Part shown: positions 37,420 to 46,729 of the stretch, piece by piece
Position numbering within the stretch: the stretch's first letter is position 1
How the letters are laid out: each line of letters begins with the position of its first letter
Assembly: GCA_963770275.1 (NCBI GenBank)
Contig: CAVYPD010000018.1
Location: 1 to 64,000, forward strand
DNA: 64,000 nt
Direction of reading: 5' to 3'
From: Roseiarcus sp963770275
GTDB taxonomy: Bacteria > Pseudomonadota > Alphaproteobacteria > Rhizobiales > Beijerinckiaceae
Made by a program: the position numbers and the translations under genes
The notes under the pieces: generated by a model
Told to the model about the DNA's origin: nothing
The model's input: the letters and a program-made list of their open reading frames with translations, nothing else
The model's database searches: none

Positions 37420-38085
37420 CTAGAGCGCGTGCGCCCCCGCCAGCACCTCGGCCAAATCCTCGTAATACTCGCAGTCCTTACCACAAAGCTTCTCGATCGT
37501 CGACAATTGCTCTCGGGCGAGCTCATAGTTGCCCTCGATGACATAGGCCTCCCCAAGGTACTCGCGCACCTGCGGGTAGTTTGGATCGAGCGTAACTGAC
37601 TTGAGATAGTATCCAATCCCTTCGTCGGTGCGTCCCAGCTTTCGGGTCGCATAACCACGATAGTTGAGCCCGCGCGGAGTGTTCGGATTGTTTAGAAGAT
37701 CAAGGACATCGATCGCTTCCTGATAGCGGTCGGCCTTGGCGAGCGCATAGGCGTACTCAGCGAGACGAGGGTCTGGCAGGACGCCGCTGTGTCTCATGAG
37801 ACACTTACGATGCTTGGTGTCCCAGACCATTCCGGGCGCGCAGGTCGTGAGGTCCGGCCCGTTCATCTTATGAGCGCCAGCCCCGCGATCGCCTCCCATA
37901 ACGCGCGAGGCATCGGCGGTTGAGCCGCCGCCTCCTCCGCCCCCTCCGCCTTCTCCACCGCCCCCACCTCCGCCAGCCGTGAAGGCGGCCGAGGCAAGCG
38001 TCAAGCCAGTGATCACCAATCCACAATGGAGCATCGAAAGAAAGCTCCAGCGCTCTCGCCAGTCGTCTTGTAGAAAAGCGCGCAT
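37420..38085 (-). CDS. Exported TPR protein with polyglycine segment
   Basis: A 221-residue protein. N-terminal hydrophobic segment LSMLHCGLVITGLTLASAAF, then a long glycine stretch (about 25 Gly, broken by one Glu). A CAPGMVWDTKHRKCLMRHSG block with two Cys may form a disulfide in the periplasm. Residues about 105-215 are TPR helices (LAEYAYALAKADRYQEAIDV, YATRKLGRTDEGIGYYLKSV, YVIEGNYELAREQLSTIEKL). It is divergent from the ECF sigma gene (188 bp between starts) and may belong to its regulon. Exact family unknown. Confidence 0.8.
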   Translation of the reverse strand: MRAFLQDDWRERWSFLSMLHCGLVITGLTLASAAFTAGGGGGGGEGGGGGGGGGSTADASRVMGGDRGAGAHKMNGPDLTTCAPGMVWDTKHRKCLMRHSGVLPDPRLAEYAYALAKADRYQEAIDVLDLLNNPNTPRGLNYRGYATRKLGRTDEGIGYYLKSVTLDPNYPQVREYLGEAYVIEGNYELAREQLSTIEKLCGKDCEYYEDLAEVLAGAHAL

Positions 38086-38273
38086 TGCTCCGTTCCTTCG
38101 AATAGGTCGGGGCTGATGAAACACGTTGAGTCGACCATTTATTCACCCAGCCGTTGTTCGTCCTCGGGCCGACTAACAAAAATAGCTGGTTTCGCTTCTC
38201 GCGCCTGCGGCGATCATGTTCTAATAGAGCGATCGGTGAACTCTAGCGGGGCCATGAGCGAAGCGAGCCGACA

Positions 38274-38741
38274 ATGCGGGCCGGGCTGCAGTCTTCCCTC
38301 GCGCGCCTTTGGCGATATGCGCTCGTCTTGTCGAAGGTGCGTGATGCAGCTGACGACCTCGTGCAGGCGACCTGCCTGCGCGCCATCGAGCGCGCCGATC
38401 AATTTATCCCGGGAACACGCATTGACCGGTGGCTGTTCGCAATTCTTCGCTCGATCTGGCTTAACGAGATACGATCGCAACGAATTGGTGAAGGCGGTGG
38501 TTTCGTCGACGCGGAGGACGCGCTGATTAGCGACGGCGTCCGCGAAATGGAAACGAATATTAGCGCGGCTACGGTGTTAAGAGCGATCCGTCGGCTGCCA
38601 GAGGCACAATGCGAGACAATTCTGTTGGTGTATGCCGAGGGGTACAGTTACGCTGAGGCGGCGACGGCCCTTGGAGTGCCGATCGGCACGATCATGAGTA
38701 GGCTAGCGGCCGGGCGGGCGGCGTTGGCCAAGCTGAAATAG
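38274..38741 (+). CDS. ECF-type RNA polymerase sigma factor
   Basis: A 155-residue sigma-70 family factor. Region 2 is SKVRDAADDLVQATCLRAIE with GTRIDRWLFAILRSIWLNEI; region 4 is AIRRLPEAQCETILLVYAEG and YSYAEAATALGVPIGTIMSRL, the DNA-reading HTH. The N-terminus is short but includes the start of region 2. An anti-sigma gene follows after 21 bp. The pair probably answers an envelope signal. I cannot assign the ECF group. Confidence 0.9.
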   Translation: MRAGLQSSLARLWRYALVLSKVRDAADDLVQATCLRAIERADQFIPGTRIDRWLFAILRSIWLNEIRSQRIGEGGGFVDAEDALISDGVREMETNISAATVLRAIRRLPEAQCETILLVYAEGYSYAEAATALGVPIGTIMSRLAAGRAALAKLK

Positions 38742-38762
38742 GAGGGTTTAGGCAACCACATT

Positions 38763-39528
38763 ATGTCCGACCATGACGCCGAACTTGTCGCGTTGATCGA
38801 CAATGAGCTCGACGAAGACCGCAGAACGGCTCTTTTGGCGCGTCTGGCGGCGGACGACGGGTTGCGCCAGCGTTATGAAGAGCTGCGGCAAACCAGCGTG
38901 CCGCTTGCCACCTCTTTTGGCGCCCTGCTCGAGCTAGCTCCGCTCGCTCGTCTGCGGGCCGCGCTTCCCGCTGGCGAGGCGATTTGGTGGCCGCGAAGGC
39001 GCTTTGCTGGAGTTGCTTTCCGAGAGCTGGCGGCCGGCCTTGTCCTTGGGGCGCTCGCGGCGGGCGTCGCGCTATGGGCTGCATCGACCCTTGGGCTGTT
39101 CGACGGGCGGGAGGATTGGCGCACGGCGATCGCCGAATACACGCATCTTTACACGAACGAGACTTTCAGTCCGTTGACGCCGGACAGCGCGCAACAGGCG
39201 GCCGAGCTAAAGGCGGTTGGCGCTATGGTGGGCGCGACCCTTACGCCTGAGAATGTGGCCTTGCCGGGCCTGAGATTCACGTGGGCGTTCATGCTTTCAT
39301 ACGGAGGCTCACCGATGGGCGTCCTTGCCTATGTCGATTCCTTGGGCGCTCCAGTCCTGCTTTGCATCCTCGCCAACGGCGCGCCCGGACGCGTCGACCC
39401 AATCAGAGAGGCGCGGCGATTTGTCACTCGCCTGGTGGTCGCGTAACGGACGCAGTCATATGGTCATCGGCCACGTTCCGGAGGAGCGGGCCGTCACTCT
39501 GGCGCAAATGATCGAGAAGCAGGTTTAA
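38763..39528 (+). CDS. Membrane anti-sigma factor (frameshifted near C-terminus)
   Basis: An N-terminal cytoplasmic anti-sigma domain (MSDHDAELVALIDNELDEDR, LRQRYEELRQTSVPLATSF), a single transmembrane helix (LAAGLVLGALAAGVALWAAS) and a periplasmic domain. The frame stops at 39446, but the next frame supplies GDLSLAWWSRNGRSHMVIGH and VPEERAVTLAQMIEKQV, the usual end of this family, to 39528. The switch is near 39412 (GAGGCGCGGCGATTTG), a 1- or 2-base indel. No HxxxCxxC zinc motif is present, so it is not a ZAS-type anti-sigma factor. Confidence 0.85.
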
Positions 39529-39759
39529 TAGTCGGCCGCGTACGCACTCATCGGCTCTTATTGCGCTAGCTATTGGGCGTAGTCAGTTAGGAAGAGCCTG
39601 CTGAGAGCGTCCTGGTAAGCACCATTTTGTCGACTGCGACGACGTGTTGAAGCGAATGTTGCCACGCTGGCCAGCAGTCCGCCGCGCACTTGAAGTCGGG
39701 CCTTGCCCGCGGCCTAGCGCGTCAGAGGGTACCGGGCCTAGATTGCGAGCAAGAAGCTG

Positions 39760-40010
39760 CGGACTGTAATCGATTGTAAATTCCTATCGAGGGCGAATTC
39801 TCCCAACCCCGAAACTTGTCCCCAAAATCCCAGGCTTTGTAGACAAACTCGTACGGAGAGAGGCCTTTGAGGGTCTTGAGTCTCCGCGCGACATTATCGG
39901 CGTCGACGAAGTTTTGCAGATGGGCTCGCAGTTGGTCGTGGCGCCTGGCCAGAGCCCTCAGGCTCTCTTGATGGTGTGGACGCCGCTCGCACCGATCCTC
40001 CCGATGATAG
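39760..40010 (-). pseudogene. IS481/IS3-type transposase C-terminal fragment
   Basis: Minus-strand residues DQLRAHLQNFVDADNVARRL and KTLKGLSPYEFVYKAWDF match the C-terminal tail of IS481-type integrase-fold transposases (LRAHxxxFVxAYNFARRLKTLKGLTPYEF). The DDE catalytic core is missing. Upstream sequence has only partial similarity. It lies 50 bp from the IS110 pseudogene on the other strand. Confidence 0.75.
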
Positions 40011-40058
40011 AGGCGTGGCAGGTTGGCGTTGTCGAATATCTTCAAAGGAGCGACGCAA

Positions 40059-41100
40059 ATGGGCAAGGCTAAGGTTAACTTGAACTCGGTAACGACGGTT
40101 GGCCTCGATCTGGCGAAACACGTTCCAGATTCATGCGGTGGGTATTGACGGGAGGATCGTCATAACCTCCGCCTTGCGCCGCAAGGACGTGCTCTCTTTC
40201 TTCGGCTCTCTTCCGCCCTGCGTCATAGGTTTAGAAGCCTGCGGTTCAGCCCATCATTGGGCTCGCGAATTGGTCAAACTCGGTCACAACGCCCGGCTGA
40301 TGCCGCCCAATTACGTCAAGGCTTATGTTCGCCGGCAAAAGGATGATGCCGCTGATGCGGCAGCGATTTGCGAAGCCGTCACTCGACCTTCGATGCGGTT
40401 CGTGCCGATACGATCAGTCAGCAACCAAGCCATACTCATGTTTCACAAAGTGCGTGAACTTCTGGTGTCTCAACGCACATAACTCGTCAACGCGTTGCGT
40501 GGCCATCTGGCGGAAGTCTGCATTATTGCCGCCCAGGGATCGAATGGAGCCTACGCGTTGGCAGCAGCGATTTTGGAGGGGGATAGCTCCATCCCGCTCT
40601 GCGTACGGGACGCGCTTGCGCCGACTATCCGTGAGCTGCAGGCGCTCAACGAGGAGATCGCCGTGAGCGACCGCGCCATCATCGAACTGGTGAAGACCGA
40701 CGCGAACGCCCGACGTCTGATGAGCGTTCCTGGGATCGGCCCTATAACGGCCTCTGCGATCGCTGCGAGCGTCCAGGATGTCGGGGCCTTCTCTGGCCCA
40801 CGAGAGTTCGCAGCGTTCCTCGGATTGGCGCCGAGACAGAACTCGTCTGGCGGTAAGGAGCGCCTCGGACGCGTGTCAAAAATGGGAAACCGATATCTCC
40901 GCAAGCTGTTGGCCGTCGGCGCCCATGCTGTCCTCTTCCACCGAAAGGCCCATCAGGATGGGCTAAGAATGTGGGCGGCGAAGCTTATGGAAACCAAACC
41001 ATTCAAGCTTGTCGCGGTAGCGATCGCCAATAAGCTCGCAAGGATCGCCTTCGCCGTTATGCGCGATGACTCCATCTACGGGAGCGCCAAGGCCGGATAG
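40059..41100 (+). pseudogene. IS110-family transposase, inactivated
   Basis: Nearly full length, about 345 codons. ATG at 40059 has AAGGAG upstream. TTVGLDLAKH is the DEDD start. A 2-base loss at about 40126 (CACGTTCCAG for CACGTGTTCCAG) shifts the frame before FQIHAVGIDG; then GLEACGSAHHWARELVKLGH and NYVKAYVRRQKDDAADAAAI follow. An in-frame TAA at 40481 stands where homologues have Gln (RTQLVNALRGH). The C-terminal domain is intact: LMSVPGIGPITASAIAASV, then FAAFLGLAPRQNSSGGKERL. Recent inactivation by nonsense plus frameshift. Confidence 0.88.
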
Positions 41101-41606
41101 CCCAGGCGTCTCGATCATTAGGCGATCACCGAATCGGGGGTGACTACGTTGTGATGCGAACGCACGAGGATCGGTTCGTGAAGCCTGCAGCATAGTCGGA
41201 GCGCAAAGCTCGTTCTCTTGATCAGGCAAACGAACCAGCGGAAACCATCAGGGCCAGCGGGCGATGTCCCGCGCCAAAAGGCCGAAGACATGACCGCACA
41301 CGCGAACCTCGCATTACGGCAAACAGCCCTTGATCTGCGAGCGCCGTCCAGACATGACTATGTTGTATCGCTCGACGGACCGCCTCTGTTGTTGTGGCGC
41401 TCCATGAAGAACCTGTCCCATAGCGCATCCTTCGAATCCCTCAATAAGATGCCCCATCAAAGTCCGGAACGAAACACCTAATAAACGCTGGCAAATTTAC
41501 TAGCGTTTACTTGCTTTTATTTGAATCGTTTGACTGCGAATCCGAACCCGCGGCCGTAGGTGCGGTCGCCCTAGGTTTGAAACCCGGATGGTTCGCGCTC
41601 TCGACC
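41101..41606. other. Intergenic between IS110 relic and prfB
   Basis: No supported gene. It contains the second copy of the 10-bp-phased repeat (41482-41519). The first 120 bp could be the right flank of the IS110 element, which makes no terminal inverted repeats, so its edge cannot be fixed from the sequence. Confidence 0.5.
41482..41519. repeat. 10-bp-phased inverted repeat array, copy 2
   Basis: TAAACGCTGG (41482-41491), an 8-bp spacer CAAATTTA, then CTAGCGTTTA (41500-41509) and a degenerate CTTGCTTTTA (41510-41519). Unit sequence, 10-bp period, opposite orientation of the arms and spacer length all match copy 1 at 16701. It lies about 90 bp past the stop of prfB. Confidence 0.7.
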
Positions 41607-42735
41607 TTATTCGACGTCTTCAACAGCCACCGTCCGCCCCGACAGACGCTGAGCCAACGAAGCCTCTATGAACTGGTCGAGATCCCCGTCAAGTACGTCG
41701 GCGGGGGCGCCAGAGACGTACCCGGTGCGAAGGTCTTTCACCATTTGATAGGGTTGGAGCACATACGAGCGTATCTGGTGGCCCCACCCAATATCGGTCT
41801 TAGATGCGGCGTCCGCAGTGGCCTTCTCTTCAAGCGCTTCGAGCTCTCGCTCATAGAGCCGAGCGCGCAGCATGTTCCAGGCGGTCGCCCGGTTCTTGTG
41901 CTGTGAGCGCTCGGACTGGCAAGCGACGACAATACCGGTCGGCAGATGCGTGATGCGAACTGCGGACTCGGTCTTGTTGACGTGCTGGCCGCCTGCGCCG
42001 GAAGCCCGGTAGGTGTCAATTCGGCAGTCGCTCTCGTTGACCTCGATCTTTATCCGGTCATCGACGACTGGATAAACCCAGACCGAGGCGAAGCTTGTGT
42101 GACGACGCGCGTTCGAATCGAACGGGGATATGCGCACCAAGCGATGGACGCCTGACTCGGTCTTCAGCCACCCATGCGAATTGTGTCCCTTAACGACAAT
42201 GGTCGCGGACTTGATGCCGGCCTCATCTCCGTCCGTCTCCTCAATCAGCTCGACGTCGAACTTTCGCCGCTCCGCCCAGCGCATGTACATGCGCAGAAGC
42301 ATTCTTGCCCAGTCGCAGCTCTCCGTGCCGCCCGCGCCCGAATGCACTTCGAGATATGTGTCATTCGCGTCCGCTTCGCCGGAGAGCAGCGCCTCGAGCT
42401 GGCGTCGTTCGCCCTCCGCCCTCAAATCCCTTAAGGCGGCGATCCCTTCTGCTTCACTCGCCTGGTCGCCTTCGGCTTCCCCGAGCTCGACCAAGGTCAC
42501 CGCGTCCTCAAGATCGCGTTCGAGCTTCGACAGCGAACTCAGACGGTCTTCCAGCATCGTGCGCTCCCGCATCACCTTCTCGGCGACGTTGGGCTCGGCC
42601 CACAGGCTTGGATCTTCAGATTTCGCATTAAGTTCGCCGAGACGACGCTGCGCAGCGTCGACGTTAAAGATGCCTCCTCAGCAGTCCCACGGACTGCTTG
42701 ATCGATTCGACCAACTGTTCGGCTTCAGCGCGCAT
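41607..42735 (-). CDS. prfB: Peptide chain release factor 2, expressed by programmed +1 frameshift
   Basis: RF2 ends translation at UGA and UAA. The 5-prime part starts at 42735 (MRAEAEQLVESIKQSVGLLR, then RHL) and stops at UAA after 23 codons. The +1 frame continues with NVDAAQRRLGELNAKSEDPS through the main body to 41607. The stop-codon reading tripeptide SPF is in RLVRISPFDSNARRH, and the catalytic GGQ in YRASGAGGQHVNKTESAV. About 375 residues in total. The frameshift site is described separately. Its stop is UAA where UGA is usual, and the first +1 codon is AAC (Asn) instead of the GAC (Asp) I expect in relatives. Confidence 0.95.
42662..42678 (-). promoter_or_regulatory. RF2 autoregulatory frameshift site with UAA
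   Basis: On the minus strand the site reads AGG AGG CAT CTT TAA C. An internal Shine-Dalgarno AGGAGG sits 3 nt before the CTT slip codon, and the stop follows directly. This is the E. coli prfB layout (AGGGGG TAT CTT TGA C), with TAA in place of TGA. Low RF2 lets ribosomes pause and slip +1. A UAA can also be ended by RF1, which should weaken the feedback. Confidence 0.9.
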
Positions 42736-42809
42736 GACCCAACCAACGAAATTAAGCAAATGACCCCAGCGCGCAGACGTCTAGATCGTCGTGGACAGTT
42801 CCAGGCCCT

Positions 42810-45215
42810 TTAATAGAGCCCGCCTGTCCCGGAGCCGATCGCTCGCTCGCTTCGGGACGAAGTCTGAGCGGATTCGCCCCAACCACCCCCGCCCCCATAA
42901 GAATCTGGCGGCCCGGTACCCGGCTTGAACGCCTCCATGATCGAACCCGAACCGGTCGACCGCATACCGGAATGAACGTCGACAGAGATAAGCTTGATTC
43001 CAGGCGGAATGCGGAACGGGGTGTCGGGCGTGTCCTTAAGCGCCATTTTCATAAAGTCACGAAAAATAGGCGCGGTATAGAGAGCGGCCTGTGCGCTGCC
43101 ACCAAGAGAACGCGGCTTGTCGTAGCCCATGAACACGCCGAACGCGAGGTTTGGCGAATAGCCTACGAACCAAAGGTCCTTCGCGTCGTTCGTTGTCCCG
43201 GTTTTGCCCGCGAGATGTTTACCAACTTCCTTGATCGCAATGCCGGTGCCGCGTTGGATGACGCCCTCAAGAATCGACGTCACCTGATAGGAGGTCAGCG
43301 GATCGATCACCTGCTCGCGTTTATCTACCAAATGCGGCTCAGCCTGATTATTCCATGCCTGGGCGTCGCAGCCATCGCAAATCCGTTCGTCATGTTTATA
43401 GATCGTATTGCCCCAGCGGTCCTGGATTCGATCAATTAGCGTCGCTTTCACTCGTTTCCCGCCGTTTGCAAACATCGAGTAGGCGGTGATCATGCGCAGG
43501 ACGGTGGTTTCGCCCGCGCCAATCGACATGGAAAGGAACGGCGGCAGGTTGTCGTAGATGCCGAAACGCTTGGCGTATTCGACGATCAATGGCATGCCGA
43601 TGTCTCGCGCCAACCTGATCGTCATCAGGTTGATCGAATGCTCGACGCCGAATTGCAACGTGTGTTGTCCGCCTGATGTTCCTTCGAAGTTCGCCGGCGT
43701 CCATAGCTGGCCACTGCCGTCGTCGATCGTGATCGGCGCGTCCAAAAGAGTTGAGGATGGCGTGTAGCCGTTGTCGAGCGCCGCGGCGTAGACAAAAGGC
43801 TTGAATGACGAGCCCGGCTGACGCTGTGCTTGCGTCGCTCGATTGAACTCCGATTCGTCAAACGAAAATCCGCCGACCATGGCCAATACGCGGCCAGTGA
43901 ATGGATCCATGGCGATACAGGCACCAGACACTTCCGGGATCTGACGCAGGCGATATTCGCCTTCGCGGCCTGGGATCGGCTCGACGTAGAAGACGTCACC
44001 CGGCCTGACCACGCCCTTTATTCCACGGCCGGTCCAGCGCGCGCCTTCGACAGTGACTGCGCCTGTCCGACGATTGGCGACGATCGCGCCCGATTTATCT
44101 CGCTCGGGCTGGAGACCAATTCTCACGGCCGTATTGCTGACATCAAGCGCCACTGCGAGGACCCACGGCTTGATGTCGCTATAAGATGGAATATCGGCCA
44201 GTGGGACGCCCCAATCCTGGCCGATGTCGATCGTCTTGAGCGTCCCGTGCCACCCGTACGCCTCGTCATAGCGTACGAGACCGTCAACAAGAGCCTTACG
44301 CGCCATTAGCTGAACCTTCGGGTCGAGCGTGGTGCGGACTGAAAGGCCGCCCTCGTAAAGCTTCTGCTCCCCGTACCTCTCCTGCAGTTCGCGCCTGACT
44401 TCCTCAGCGAAAAATCCCGCGGCAATTGAATTTGGGGTCAGCACGCGCGGATTGACCACCAAAGGCTCAGCCCGAGCGTCGCTTGCTTGCTTTGCTGTAA
44501 TATAGCGGTCTTCCTCCATGCGGCCGATAACGTAGTTCCGCCGTTCCACCGCGCGATCATGATCGCGAAACGGGTTGAGCGAACTCGGTTCCTTCGGCAG
44601 CGCGGCAAGATAGGCGACTTCGGCGATGCTCAGTTCGTGGACAGATTTATTGAAATAATTGAGCGCCGCGGCGGCGACACCATAATTGGAAAGGCCAAGA
44701 TAGATCTCGTTCAGGTAGAGTTCGAGAATCTTTTCCTTCGAATAGGCCGATTCTATTCGCAAACTGAGTAATATCTCACGGATCTTACGATCGAACGTTC
44801 GGTCTGAATTCAACAAAAAATTCTTGGCCACCTGCTGCGTGATCGTCGAAGCGCCCTGAATGCGACGTGACCCCTGCATGTAAACCATGCCAGCGCGGAC
44901 AATTCCTTCAGGATCGACTCCCCAATGATTGTAGAAATTCTTATCCTCGGCCGAGATGAAGGCATGCTTGACCAGGTCAGGAATCTCGTCTGCAGGCAGG
45001 TAAAGCCGTCGCTCGCGCGAGTATTCGGCAAGCAGGCTTCCGTCCGCCGCGTGCACACGGGTCATAACCGGCGGCTCGTAATTTTTCAGTACAGTGTAAT
45101 CGGGGAGGTCCTGCTCGTACTTCCATACGACGCCGGCGAAGATTGCCGCCGCCGCGACGAACACTAACGTGCCCGTCGCAAATACGAAGCCGATAATCCG
45201 AGCGATCCCGCGCAT
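42810..45215 (-). CDS. mrcA: Penicillin-binding protein 1A
   Basis: An 801-residue bifunctional peptidoglycan synthase anchored by an N-terminal helix (IIGFVFATGTLVFVAAAAIF). The GT51 glycosyltransferase domain has FISAEDKNFYNHWGVDPEGI and GASTITQQVAKNFLL. The transpeptidase has the SxxK serine in QRQPGSSFKPFVYAAALD, the SxN in VEHSINLMT, and KTG in LAGKTGTTNDAKDLWFVGY. A UB2H/OB-like insert lies between them, and a Gly/Ser-rich tail ends the protein. It lies 75 bp upstream of prfB, and the amidase precedes it on the same strand, as in many Hyphomicrobiales. Confidence 0.97.
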   Translation of the reverse strand: MRGIARIIGFVFATGTLVFVAAAAIFAGVVWKYEQDLPDYTVLKNYEPPVMTRVHAADGSLLAEYSRERRLYLPADEIPDLVKHAFISAEDKNFYNHWGVDPEGIVRAGMVYMQGSRRIQGASTITQQVAKNFLLNSDRTFDRKIREILLSLRIESAYSKEKILELYLNEIYLGLSNYGVAAAALNYFNKSVHELSIAEVAYLAALPKEPSSLNPFRDHDRAVERRNYVIGRMEEDRYITAKQASDARAEPLVVNPRVLTPNSIAAGFFAEEVRRELQERYGEQKLYEGGLSVRTTLDPKVQLMARKALVDGLVRYDEAYGWHGTLKTIDIGQDWGVPLADIPSYSDIKPWVLAVALDVSNTAVRIGLQPERDKSGAIVANRRTGAVTVEGARWTGRGIKGVVRPGDVFYVEPIPGREGEYRLRQIPEVSGACIAMDPFTGRVLAMVGGFSFDESEFNRATQAQRQPGSSFKPFVYAAALDNGYTPSSTLLDAPITIDDGSGQLWTPANFEGTSGGQHTLQFGVEHSINLMTIRLARDIGMPLIVEYAKRFGIYDNLPPFLSMSIGAGETTVLRMITAYSMFANGGKRVKATLIDRIQDRWGNTIYKHDERICDGCDAQAWNNQAEPHLVDKREQVIDPLTSYQVTSILEGVIQRGTGIAIKEVGKHLAGKTGTTNDAKDLWFVGYSPNLAFGVFMGYDKPRSLGGSAQAALYTAPIFRDFMKMALKDTPDTPFRIPPGIKLISVDVHSGMRSTGSGSIMEAFKPGTGPPDSYGGGGGWGESAQTSSRSERAIGSGTGGLY

Positions 45216-45463
45216 CTCCCGATCGAGCCTTCCATTGCGCCCGTCGGCGAGCGCGCGCGGCGCCGAGACGAACCTGAACTCCAGCGCTTTTAAGGCGCGG
45301 ATCTACGAGACGTTGTGCCGACTTCTAGAGGCCGCCGGATTCAGATCGAATCCAAATTCCGTCATTCACCCTGTCATGCTCGAGTAAGGCGAATCTATGA
45401 TCGACGCCTTTCGCGCCAGAAAACTCGCCCGCCATTAGCCCGAAGTGCCCTTGTGCACAAGCC

Positions 45464-46729
45464 TTAATGGGCCAAAGGCGCGGCGTCCTGAACAGCCGAC
45501 GAGGCGACGCCACTCTCGGCCGATGGACCGTTGTCCGCCTTTCCGGGGCCGGCGAAGAACGCGTCGATTTCCCTGACCGTTGCGGCTGCTGTCCTGGTTT
45601 GCCACTCGGGCGAGGAGAGAGATTTGACATCCTGGGCGTTCGATAGATAGCCGAGCTCCACAAGTATGGAGGGAAACTCCGGCGCCTTTAGGACGACGAA
45701 GCCCGCGGAGCGTTCGGGATTGTGATTGAGCCTCGTCGCCGACTTCAGGCTCTCGACAAGGCCTCGCGAAAAAATGTGGGCGTAAGTGCGAGTTTCCCGA
45801 CGCTTGAGATCGAAAAGAATGTCCGCCACGTCTGCTTTACCCGGCCGGCTGGCGGGGCTAGCGCGCCTCCCGTCGGCGTTTTCGCGAGCCGCTATGCGAG
45901 CGGCTTCCGCATCGGAAGCGCGATCAGCAGCAGTATAGACCGTCGAACCGCTTACGTTCGCATCCTCGCTCAGCGTGTCAGCGTGAACGGAGATGAACAG
46001 AGAGGCGCTCGCCTTGCGAGCGATCGCGACCCGATCATCGAGATCGACGTACTGATCGCCGTAACGCGTCATTACAATGGAGTAGCGTTTAGTGTTGTCG
46101 AGTTGTCGCTTCAGTTCAGCGCAGAAGTCAAAGACGAGGCTCTTCTCCTGAAGGCCGCGGAGGCCTCGGGCGCCGCTATCGAGGCCGCCGTGACCTGGAT
46201 CAAGGACGATGACCGGCTGGGAAAGCGCGGCGGCCGGGAGTGCGTTTGTGGTTGGTATGGCAGACGAGCGCACCAGTGCTGCGAAGGCCGACGGATCGCA
46301 CGCCTTCAGTTCGATCGTGAGCCGTGCCGCAGGTTCACCTTCGACGATAGATCTGGAGGAAACCATGGTCGGACAGGCGGCGCGCTCGAGGTCAATAACA
46401 ACTCGGGACTTGCCGGGTGTCAGCGGCCCGAAGCGAAAACCCCTCACAAGCAAGACATTGGGCAGCGCGCCCACTCGGCTAGCTGATGAGTCGACTTGAA
46501 AACTCACTTCGGGCAGGTCGATGACAATGCGGTCCGGCGAGGCCAAGGCCGAGGCGCTCGCCTCCACCTGTCGCGATAGATCGAACACCAGTTTGGCCCC
46601 GTTTTCGTCTTGCGAAAGGCGCGCGCCGACCGCAACAGGCGCGCCTGCCTCCCCGGCCAACCCGGTCTGAAGCGGCGTCCTCATGAGCGCGAAGACGGCA
46701 AGAGCCGCTAGCCGTCCCGTTCGCGCCAT
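45464..46729 (-). CDS. amiC: N-acetylmuramoyl-L-alanine amidase (AmiC type)
   Basis: A periplasmic zinc amidase of about 421 residues that splits septal peptidoglycan. Start at 46729 (MARTGRLAALAVFALM), a signal peptide, with GGGGGAAG upstream. The AMIN domain runs from VAVGARLSQDENGAKLVFDL to about residue 140. The Amidase_3 domain has VIVLDPGHGGLDSGARG (first Zn His), the Glu in LQEKSLVF, LFISVHADTLSED (second His), and FPSILVELGYLSN (catalytic Glu). The Ala/Asp-rich insert between is the usual regulatory helix region. Followed by mrcA after 248 bp. Confidence 0.94.
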   Translation of the reverse strand: MARTGRLAALAVFALMRTPLQTGLAGEAGAPVAVGARLSQDENGAKLVFDLSRQVEASASALASPDRIVIDLPEVSFQVDSSASRVGALPNVLLVRGFRFGPLTPGKSRVVIDLERAACPTMVSSRSIVEGEPAARLTIELKACDPSAFAALVRSSAIPTTNALPAAALSQPVIVLDPGHGGLDSGARGLRGLQEKSLVFDFCAELKRQLDNTKRYSIVMTRYGDQYVDLDDRVAIARKASASLFISVHADTLSEDANVSGSTVYTAADRASDAEAARIAARENADGRRASPASRPGKADVADILFDLKRRETRTYAHIFSRGLVESLKSATRLNHNPERSAGFVVLKAPEFPSILVELGYLSNAQDVKSLSSPEWQTRTAAATVREIDAFFAGPGKADNGPSAESGVASSAVQDAAPLAH

